Origin: Astragalus membranaceus
Taxonomy: Eukaryota > Streptophyta > Magnoliopsida > Fabales > Fabaceae
DNA: 64,000 nt
Assembly: GCA_039519185.1 (NCBI GenBank)
Contig: CM076848.1
Location: 188,726,628 to 188,790,627 of the forward strand
Direction of reading: 5' to 3'
The position numbers and the translations under genes were made by a program. The notes under the pieces are model-generated. The model ran no database searches and was not told the origin of the DNA. It saw only the letters and a program-made list of their open reading frames with translations. Within the stretch, counting starts at the first letter, position 1. The number at the start of each line of letters is the position of its first letter. This document shows, one piece after another, positions 55,389 through 64,000 of this stretch.

Positions 55389-58300
55389 TTAAACTCCTTC
55401 GTATAAAATTCCTTCATTATGATCATTGCGAGTGGCATGTTCATTGTCAACTTCATTGTCATCAACTGAAGTCGGCACTTGTGTTAACAAACAAGGTGTT
55501 TCCGAAATTGCAAGACTTGAATCTTCATTTTCATCACTGCCTATTTTTCCTTGTAGGACAACTGACCACTTTTTGTTAGAAGGATCTTTGACATAGAAAA
55601 CTTGTTTTGCTTGGTCAGCCATGATGAAGGGTTCATCATTATAACTTACCTTGTCAAGGTCCACTAGTGTAAATCCCATTTCGTCAGTACGTACACCACT
55701 ATTGTTGTTAACCCACTTACATTTAAAAAGAGGCACTTTAAATTTACAGTAATCAAGCACCCAAATCTCTTCAATGACACCAAAGTAAGCAATGGATGCG
55801 AGTACAGGTTTTGTATCATTTGAACTAGAGAAGTGCATCGAGGAAGCCATGACCATAACTCCACTGTTTTGCATGGTGCTTTTGTCATCTTTAGACTTTG
55901 TGTAAAAGGAAAACTTATTTATGTCGTATCCGCTCCAACATACGACATTAAAGTGAGGGTCATGTGCTAACCATCTCAAAGTCTCAGAGGCACTCACACA
56001 GTGTTATCAGACCCGGACCAGCCATCGACCCGGTCAAGGCACCGGGTCACTAGACCCGGGGTCGGACCGCGGGTCTCTAGTCGGACCGGCATGACCCGGT
56101 CTAAATTAAATAAATTCAAAAAATTATAATATATACTAAGAAAGTATACATTTATTAATATAGAAATTTTATTATAATTTTATTTATAATTATACATTTA
56201 CTAACATGTTTATGAGTGTTGAACTTGAATCAATTTGTCAAAAAAATGTGTGTTTAATCAAAACTATTAATGAAAGAATGTGCAAAAAAAATTAACATAT
56301 CCGGAATTGATTATATTTAATGAATGCGGGACAGTATCAACAAATAATAAATAGCTTAGTGGTTAAAAAGTTGAAATGTTGAATACTAGGGAGGGGGTTC
56401 GAACCCCACCCAAGCCTTTTTTGTGAAAACATACAAAATTTATAAATGGTTCATCTTAAAAACAAAAAAAAAAGCAAAAAAAAAAAAAAAGGATCAACCG
56501 GTCCGACCCGGATTTTCACCGGTCCGACCCGGATTTTTCACCGGTCCGATGACGTCATCACCGGGCCAACTGCAGATCCGGTCCTGCACGCTGCCCGGCC
56601 TGGGAAGACCACCAGGTCCCGGTCCGACCGGCCGGTCCGGTCCGGTTCTGATAACTATGCACTCACATCTTTCTTAATCTCTGATTTAAACCAATCTATG
56701 AATGTGTTGTTATGCTCGTTCAATAACAATATTTCTTTCATTCGAGGGTTTTTGGCCTTTACTATCTCTTTATGGAGAGACAAGTAAGGTAATACCCCAT
56801 CTGTATTATTCAAAACATACAAATGTGCTTGAAGCACTTCAGCTCGGCCCATGCATTTAGTGGTTATACCATGTGTACCTTTACCTTGACCTCTCCCTGC
56901 ATAACGAGACTTTGGTAGTCCCACAGATTTTGCTTCTGACAAGTAGTCAGAACAAAACTCAATCGCTTCTTCTGTGACGTACCTTTCGACAATGGATGCT
57001 TCAGGACGATATTGGTTCTTCACATACCCTTTCAAGATCTTCATGTATCGCTCGATTGGGTACATCCACCTTAAATAAACAGGGCCGCATAATCTAATCT
57101 CCCTAACCAGATGAACAATTAAATGAACCATGATATCAAAGAATGAGGGAGGAAAAAACATCTCTAATTGACACAAGATAATAGCAGCCTCATTTTCCAA
57201 CGCGTCCAATTTTTGAGGATCGATGACTTTAGCACATATACTATTGAAGAATAAGCACAACCTAGTTATGGTATATCGGACATCTTTCGGTAAGATGCCA
57301 CGAATTGCCACAGGTAGCAGTTGTTGCATCAAGACATGACAGTCGTGAGACTTCAAGCCAACTAATTTGAGATCTTTCATTGAAACAAGTCGCTTTACAT
57401 TTGACGAGTAACCATGTGGGACTTTGATTCCCTGTAGAGACTCGCAAAAGCTCATTTTCTCTTTTCTTGATAAGGTATAACATGCTGGAGGTAAATATGT
57501 GCCTTTACCTCGTTCCACTGGATGTAATTGTTCTCTTATGCCCATCTCACGCAAATCTAGACGAGAATTTATGCCATCCTTTGTCCCTTGAACGTTGAGA
57601 AGCGTCCCGATGACACTATCACAAACGTTTTTCTCGACGTGCATAACATCAAGACAATGCCTTACATCAAGATTGGACCAATACGGAAGATCAAAGAACA
57701 CCGACCTCTTCTTCCACTTGCTTTTTTCCTTAGGCTGCTTCTGCTTTTTGCCGAATACAACTTTGATGTCTTTAACCACTTGATAGACTTCTTCTCCAGT
57801 CAAGGCATTCGGAGCAATGTCATTTTCCGAGCACCCATTAAAAGCTTTTTTCAACTTACGATATCTGTGATTAGGTTTGAGAAATTTCCGATGCCCAAGG
57901 TAGACAGTCTTCCTTCCATATTTGAGTTGATGGTGACACGTGTCTTCTGCACAAATAGGACAACCTTTATGCCCTTTGACACTATACCCAGACAAGTTTC
58001 CGTATGCAGGAAAGTCATTGACCGTGCAAAATAACATGGCTCGCAGCTTGAAAGTTTCATTAGAATACCCGTCAAACACATCCACGCCTTCATCCCACAT
58101 TTTTCTCAAGTCTTCAATCAATGGACTAAGGTAAACATCTATGTCATTACCAGGTTGTCTCGGGCCAGAAATCATCATGGATAGCATCACATATTTGCGC
58201 TTCATGCACAACCATGGAGATAGGTTGTAAATTAAAAGGAGAACAGGCCACGAGCTATGATTCGTACTTAAGTTACCATATGGATTCATCCCATCTGAAG

Positions 58301-58780
58301 CAAGTGCGAGCCTAAGATTTCTTGACTCAGTGCCAAAATCCGAATACAAATTATCAATTTTCTTCCATTGCAAAGAATCAGCCGGATGGCGAAGCTGCCC
58401 ATCACATTTCCTCTCATCTGCATGCCATCTAATGCTCTTCGCGTCATTTGCATTAGCAAACAAGCGTTTGAACCTGGGTATTATTGGAAGATACCAAAAA
58501 ACCTTCGCAGGGGAACCCTTTGTGTTGTTGTCGTCACAATTAGATTCACCCGACTTCACTTTGTAGCGCGACCAACCACACGTAGGACAGTTATGCAACT
58601 TCTCAAAGTCTTTCCGATACAATATGCAGTCATTGGGACATGCATGTATTTTCTGATACCCCACACCCATCGGACACAATATCTTCTTTGCATCGTACGT
58701 TCGTTTTGGCAATGTGTTACCTATGGGAAGCATGTCTTCCAACAGCTCAAGCAATTCGGTGAATCCCTGTGGATACCTTG
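55389..58780 (-). pseudogene. CACTA TNP2 transposase, split by MITE B and truncated by copia-3
   Basis: The minus-strand frame enters at 58780 (..GFTELLELLEDMLP) after copia-3 and continues through the TNP2 zinc-binding region (CPNDCILY..CPTCGWSRYK). It covers the transposase core (LASDGMNPYGN, FPAYGNLSGYSVKGHKGCP) and a DUF4218-like region (QLEMFFPPSFFDIMVHLIVH) to 56660. After MITE B (55999-56659) it resumes in frame at 55997 with a DUF4216-like C-terminus (NKFSFYTK, FGVIEEIWVLDY, VFYVKDPSNKKW) and a stop at 55389. Apart from the two insertions I see no stop or frameshift. The N-terminus lies beyond the window. Confidence 0.9.
55999..56659. mobile_element. hAT-like MITE B inside the TNP2 gene
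   Basis: 661 bp between perfect 8-bp duplications cactcaca (55991-55998 and 56660-56667). Inverted ends cagtgttatcagacccgg and, as reverse complement, catagttatcagaaccgg. Subterminal ccggtc-rich blocks surround an AT-rich core. Same terminal plan as MITEs A and C. Confidence 0.85.
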
Positions 58781-59093
58781 TGTTGCAGGTAATCTATTAT
58801 TGCAGGATGTGTTTTGATGATGAAAAAGACAAAGGTAAGATTGACGGTCAAAGTCAATAATAGTGACTAAACGTCAAAGTCACAATCCAAGACAAGCAAG
58901 CCAAGAACTGAAGATTCAAGTTTAAGGGTTGTCCTTAAATATAAGGGCAGTCATTAGGGTTTGGGTGTGTCTTAGGAAAAAGTGTAAGCTCTTTCAAAGG
59001 TCAGCTCGTATATCAAAGTCTCACACACTCACAAAGTTTTTTAAAGTTGCATGCATATTTACGTAAACATTTCTATCACCTTTTAAATAACAA

Positions 59094-59449
59094 AATCGAT
59101 TTTCTTCATGCATAAACAAATAGCAAAATCGATTTTCAGGCAAATTAGAAAAGATAGAAATCGATTGTCAGGCCATGTTTTATAATACACAAATCGATTT
59201 CTGAGCCAAATATTTTTTTAAGGGAAGAATCGATTCCCAACCTGTTGCACATAACTGAGAATCGATTCCCACTTGTCTCAGGCAAGCTGAAAATCGATTC
59301 CTACATATTTACACTAAGTATAGAATCGATTCCTAGCTTTCCATGGCACTCAAGAATCGATTTCCCATATTTTACAAACAAGATAAAATCGATTCCTTAC
59401 CTAAATAAATCGATTCCTAGATCAAATACTTTTTAACAAAGAATCGATT
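59094..59449 (+). promoter_or_regulatory. Array of twelve AATCGATT palindromes in U3
   Basis: Perfect AATCGATT octamers begin at 59094, 59127, 59159, 59192, 59228, 59260, 59292, 59324, 59355, 59387, 59408 and 59442. Spacing is 31-36 bp except one of 21. Flanking bases are mostly unconserved. The array ends about 40 bp before the TATA box, so it sits where an enhancer would. Confidence 0.85.
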
Positions 59450-59489
59450 CCTTCACTATTTTCAACGTAAAAATGAATTTCTCATAGCC

Positions 59490-59497
59490 TATAAATA
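59490..59497 (+). promoter_or_regulatory. TATA box of copia-3 LTR
   Basis: tataaata, 709 bp into the LTR, directly downstream of the palindrome array. Transcription would start near 59520-59530. Confidence 0.65.
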
Positions 59498-59742
59498 GGC
59501 AGTGCTTCACGATTCATTTTACACACAACTCACATCAACCCATTTGTACGAATCAGAAAAACTCTTGAGAAAACTCTTCACGCTTATATTTTTGCTCGTC
59601 ACACACCGTTGGTCTGTCTGAGCTGATCTGTTGCTAAGAGTTAGTTGGGGTTGTATTCTTCAAGTTGTAATATCTGCCTACACTAGAGGTATTTCTGCAT
59701 TTACAATTGTTTATTATTTAATTGTTGTGTTTTGTTCTAGGG

Positions 59743-59880
59743 AGTGGGGTATCTCTCTAGGGTAGCTGCATGTACTAGGAAGTGGGGTATCTTTCTAGGG
59801 CAGTTGATTGTAACAGGGGTGGGGTATCTCTTGTTATTGTTATAATAGATCTAAGGGCTCTCTATAGGTGGGGTATCCTA
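59743..59880 (+). repeat. Four gtggggtatc repeats in copia-3 R/U5
   Basis: gtggggtatctctctaggg-like units occur at about 59744, 59782, 59819 and 59868, with about 37-49 bp spacing. Confidence 0.75.
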
Positions 59881-60208
59881 GGAGGAGAGTGCCTAAGTCT
59901 GTAAAGGTTTTCCAAGGCACCTGTAAGCCTTGTTGTTGTTTTAGTGGAAAATCTCACAAGGGTGTGAGGACTGGACGTAGGTCACTAGGAGGTGACCGAA
60001 CCAGGATAAATCTCTGCGTGCTTTACTGCTTTCCTGCTTTACTGTTATACCGCTTTACTGCTTTATACTCTAATTCCTTCGCTTCCACTTAACCTGCGCG
60101 AAAATTGATCTAAGTCATTGAAAAGGGGAAAACATTTTCAAAAGATCTGAAAAGTTTTTAAATCTCAATTCACCCCCCCTCTTGAGACTGAAGCCACTTG
60201 GTAACAAG

Positions 60209-60223
60209 TGGTATCAAAGCTAG
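60209..60223 (+). other. copia-3 primer-binding site
   Basis: tggtatcaaagctag follows the LTR after a 2-base spacer and resembles the initiator tRNA-Met complement. Confidence 0.75.
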
Positions 60224-60258
60224 ACTCTTGTATAAAGGGCCTAGCAGCTTCAAGAGAA

Positions 60259-63200
60259 ATGGCTTCAGGTTGGTCTACGCAAGAGGGTGCTTCTCTTACC
60301 CGTCCTCCGGGATTCAACGGGAAAGATTACGCATATTGGAAAGAAAGAATGAGAATCTTTATTGAAGGGGTAGACTTAGATGTTTGGGATGCTGTGGAAA
60401 AAGGACCCTATGTCCCCACACATTTAGTAGATGGTATTCTTACTATTAAGAGTAGAAATGAATGGTCTGATGATGAGAAAAGAAAAGTGCAACATAATTT
60501 ACGTGCCAAAAATATTATTACTTCTGCTTTAAGTCCTGATGAATTTTTTCGAGTTTCAAACTGTAAATCTGCCCAAGAAATGTGGGATAATCTCCAAGTT
60601 ACTCATGAGGGTACAAATGAAGTGAAAAGGGCAAGAACAAATACTCTTATCAGAGAGTACGAATTATTTAGAATGAATACAGGTGAAACAATACCAGAAA
60701 TGCAGAAAAGGTTCACTCACATTGTGAATCAGTTAAGCTTGTTGGGTAAGTCATTTCCTGTAGAGGATCTAATCAACAAAGTTCTGAGATGTCTGAATAG
60801 AGAATGGCAGCCCAAGGTTACTGCTATAGCTGAATCAAGAAATTTAGCTACTATGACTCTGGCTACTCTGTTCGGTAAACTTCAAGAGCACGAACTAGAA
60901 CTCACTCGCCTAGCTGAGTATGAAAATACAGATAAGAAAAAGAAGAGCTTGGCTCTAAAAGCATCTTGTTCTAGTCAATTTGATGATAGTGACAACTCAG
61001 ATGATGAAATTGATGAAAATGAAGAGAATATGGCTCTTATGGTTCGAAAGTTCAAAAGGTTCATGAAAGGCAACAACTATCCAAAGAAGAACTTCAAATC
61101 AAAAAGGTTCTCTAGCAAAGAGTACATCCGGTCCTCCTACTTGTTATGAATGCGGGAAACCCGGGCACATGAAAATGGAATGTCCTAATCTACAGAAAAA
61201 GGACTCCAAATCTGAAAAGAAGGCATTCAAAAATAACAAAGGAAGAAAAGCCTACATCGCATGGGAAGACAACTGCATGGATTCATCAGATGAATCAGAG
61301 GATGAAGAAGCTCAAGTTGCATTAATGGCTGATCATGAAAGCGAGAATGAAAACGAGGTAATTTCTAACCCTGACTCTTTACAAAATGCATATGATGATT
61401 TATATGAAGCTTTCACTGAGTTGCATGATGATTCTATGAAATTAGCTAAGGCATTAGATAAATCAAGGAAAACCATTGCTAATCTTCAAGATGAAATTAA
61501 TGTTTTAACTAAAGAAAAATTAGAACTTAGGAAAGAAAATGATAAACTTGTGTATGTTAAAGAAAATTATGTATGTGACAAATGTATAGAACATGAAAAG
61601 AAGATCAATGAACTTGAATGTACAATAGACAAAATGCCCAAATTGCATCTTAGGATTCAAAGAAATAATTTTGTGAAAAGCAATATGCATCATAGACCTA
61701 AGTTTTCCACTAAACCTCATATTAGATGTTACTATTGTGATAAACCTGGACATACAGCTTCTGTTTGCAGGGCAAGAGGTAAGCAAACTATGAAAAAGGT
61801 ATGGGTTCCCAAAAGGACCATACCAAGCACTAACCCACAAGGACCCAAAGAGATTTGGGTACCTAAAACCTTGTTTTGAACCAATGCAGGTATGCTTCAA
61901 GGTACGGGGGTCAGATTGGTACCTTGACAGCGGATGCTCAAAGCACATGACTGGAGATATTACAAAGTTCCTAACTCTTACCCCCAGATCAAGCGGTCAT
62001 GTGACTTATGGTGACAATAACAGAGGAAGAATCCTTGGTGAAGGTAAAGTTGGTAAAGACTTATCTACTGCTATTGATAATGTGCTCTATGTTGAAGGTC
62101 TTAAACATAATCTTTTAAGCATTAGCCAACTTTGTGATAGAGGAAATAGAGTAATATTTGACTCAGGTTCATGCATCATTGAGGATAAACAAAGTAAACA
62201 AGTTAGAATGATAGGAAACAGAGTAGAAAACATATACATGATGAGTCTAGATAGTGTTTCATCACATAATGCATGTTGCCTCATTAGTAAGGAAGAAAAC
62301 TCTTGGCTATGGCATCGTAGGACAGCTCATATTCATATGGATCATCTTAACAAGCTAGTGTCTAAAGATCTAGTTAGTGGTTTGCCTAATATCAAGTTTG
62401 AAAAAGATAAATTGTGTGATGCATGCCAAAAGGGTAAACAGGTAAAAGTGTCATTTAAATCAAAGAATATTGTGTCTACTAACAAACCTTTGCAGCTGTT
62501 ACACATGGATCTATTTGGTCCCTCAAGGACAAAAAGTTATGGTGGAAATTACTATGCTCTAGTTATAGTAGATGATTATTCAAGGTATACCTGGACTCTC
62601 TTTCTGGCAAACAAGAGCGAAGTTTTTGGAGCATTCAAAAAGCTTGCTCGTAGCATTCAAAATGAGAAAGAACTGAAGATTGTCTCAATTCGATCTGATC
62701 ACGGTGGAGAATTTGAAAAATGAAAAATTCGAATTCCTATGTGAAGAACTTGGTATAAATCACAACTTCTCAGCACCTAGAACTCCTCAACAAAATGGAG
62801 TTGTTGAAAGGAAAAATCGATCATTGGAGGAACTTGCCAGAACAATGTTAAATGATCATGACATCCCAAAATATTTTTGGGCGGATGCTGTAAGTACTGC
62901 TTGTTATGTTATGAATAGAGTTCTAATTAGGCCTATTTTAAAGAAAACCCCCTATGAACTGTACAAGGGGAGAAAACCAAATATTTCACACCTTCACACT
63001 TTTGGGTGCAAATGCTTTGTATTGAATAATGGAAAAGACAACCTAGGAAAATTCGATGCTAAAGCTGATGAAGGAATTTTTCTTGGTTACTCTTTATCTA
63101 GCAAGGCCTTTAGAATCTTTAATAAAAGAAATAAGGTAATTGAGGAATCTGTACATGTTACATTTAACTAACCCCAAAAGGCTGGGAAAGGTTATTGATA

Positions 63201-64000
63201 TTGCAGATGAACCTGAAGAGTTAGAGACAGGTGAGAAGAAGAGAGAAGAAGAAACAAAAACCACCCCTCAAGAGAAGTCAGAAGAAGGATCAAGCAATGA
63301 ACTTCCCAAGGAATGGAGAATCCCAAGGGACCACTCGCTTGAAAATATCATAGGTGATGTAACAAAAGGGGTAACTACTCGTAACTCTCTTCGAAATGCA
63401 TGTAATCATATGGCTTTCGTATCTCAAATTGAACCTAGAAATATAGATGAAGCCGTAGTTGATGAACATTGGACTATTGCTATGCAAGAAGAGTTAAATC
63501 AGTTTGAAAGAAACGAAGTGTGGGATCTAGTTCCTAGACCTGATAAACACCAGATAATAGGCACAAAATGGGTGTTTAAAAACAAGCTAGACGAATCAGG
63601 TATAATAATTAGAAACAAAGCTAGACTAGTTGCTAAAGGTTATAATCAAGAAGAAGGAATAGACTATGATGAAACGTATGCTCCTGTAGCTAGATTAGAA
63701 GCTATTCGCATGTTACTTGCTTTTGCATCAATCATGGATTTTAAATTATATCAAATGGATGTTAAGAGCGCTTTCTTAAATGGTTTTATCCAAGAAGAAG
63801 TGTATGTTGAACAACCTCCTGGTTTTGAAAATTTCGAAAAACCAGACCATGTTTTTAAACTCAAAAAGGCTCTATATGGTCTAAAGCAAGCTCCCAGAGC
63901 TTGGTACGAAAGATTGAGCAAATTTCTACTCAATCATGATTTTCAAAGAGGAAAAGTTGACACTACACTTTTTATAAAAAGGTCAAAAGATGACATCTTA
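60259..64000 (+). pseudogene. copia-3 gag-pol, frameshifted and cut by the window edge
   Basis: The ATG at 60259 (MASGWSTQEGASL) opens a UBN2-type gag. A frameshift near 61120 precedes the zinc knuckle CYECGKPGHMKMEC (61142) and a coiled-coil-like segment. A second knuckle CYYCDKPGHTASVC follows at about 61729. A break near 61880 precedes the protease (WYLDSGCSKHMTG). The integrase runs to an extra base near 62718 (SDHGGEFE | FLCEELGINH) and on to PQQNGVVERKN. Another break near 63171 leads to RT (WVFKNKLDESG, KARLVAKGYNQEE, MDVKSAFLNG, ALYGLKQAPRAWY), open to 64000. Two knuckles and a long gag are unusual for copia-1-like elements. This copy is inactive. Confidence 0.88.

Larger units (their letters stand above)
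58781..60206 (+). repeat. copia-3 5' LTR
   Basis: 1426 bp from tgttgcaggtaatc to cttggtaaca. It contains the AATCGATT array, a TATA box and short repeats in the presumed R/U5 part. Confidence 0.85.
51118..64000 (-). mobile_element. CACTA (En/Spm) transposon, one end in the window
   Basis: The terminus cactggtggaaaaaag at 51118 follows a possible 3-bp duplication aaa. It leads into dense subterminal inverted repeats and then two minus-strand genes, a Transposase_24/Ulp1 gene and TNP2, a standard CACTA arrangement. MITE B (55999-56659) and copia-3 (from 58781) have inserted into TNP2. The opposite CACTA end lies beyond base 64000. Confidence 0.85.
58781..64000 (+). mobile_element. Ty1/copia retrotransposon copia-3, right end outside the window
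   Basis: A 1426-bp LTR (58781-60206) is followed by a tRNA-Met-type PBS and gag-pol in copia order. It is inserted in the TNP2 gene; ccttg at 58776-58780 is the expected left target-duplication copy. The coding region has four or more frame breaks. The window stops inside RT, so the 3' LTR and its age cannot be judged. Confidence 0.9.

Noticed and set aside
59094..59449. Regular 32-bp spacing of an octamer, considered as a CRISPR-like array
   Set aside because: The repeat is only 8 bp, is palindromic and lies in an LTR promoter of a eukaryotic retrotransposon.

Overview
The window is plant nuclear DNA: AT-rich, with spliced genes (GT..AG junctions in consistent phase) and almost every major plant transposon class. 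The one clear host gene is a brassinosteroid-receptor-type kinase of the BRL1/BRL3 kind, cut by the left edge. The repeat set (Tat/Ogre-like LTRs, legume-style SINEs, CCGG-rich hAT-type MITEs) makes me favour a legume of the Trifolium/Medicago/pea group. That placement is an inference and was not tested by any search.

Layout. 3-3206: BRL-type receptor kinase. 3.6-4.7 kb: a TIR repeat, an (AT)n tract and a SINE. 4.9-12.7 kb: a 5'-truncated LINE with an 18-bp target duplication, split by a full-length and very young copia element (copia-1; LTRs differ at one base by eye). 13.8-14.4 kb: a hAT-like MITE. 14.5-20.4 kb: a composite with Mutator-like terminal inverted repeats and 9-bp target duplication, enclosing a Ty3/gypsy integrase-LTR fragment, an RPA-like exon and a Helitron 3' end. 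21.3-31.1 kb: a tandemly duplicated exon fragment whose second copy holds copia-2, which is itself split by a 3.2-kb Ogre-like solo LTR. 31.4-32.5 kb: two hAT-type MITEs.

33.8 to about 49.9 kb: an internally deleted Helitron on the minus strand, holding a SINE, a small TIR element and an intact 12.5-kb Ty3/gypsy element of the Tat type (gypsy-2, 36947-49406). Gypsy-2 encodes gag-protease and RT-RNase H-integrase on the minus strand. On the plus strand it also carries a complete four-exon gene, with its own TATA box, for a plant-mobile-domain (PMD) protein of 986 residues. Because that gene is antisense to the genomic RNA, its introns can survive retrotransposition. I consider this the most interesting system in the window.

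50-51.1 kb: a GCGG-rich hAT-like element. 51.1 kb to the right edge: the left part of a CACTA transposon. It shows subterminal hairpin repeats, a gene joining Transposase_24 to an Ulp1-type (C48) protease domain (broken by one frameshift and one nonsense codon), and a TNP2 transposase gene split by a hAT-like MITE and then by copia-3. The copia-3 LTR carries twelve AATCGATT palindromes at about 32-bp spacing just upstream of its TATA box. The window ends inside the copia-3 reverse transcriptase.

In short, this is one host gene beside about 60 kb of nested transposons. The target-site duplications let the order of insertion be read: LINE before copia-1; copia-2 before the Ogre-like LTR; Helitron before SINE and gypsy-2; CACTA before MITE B and copia-3.
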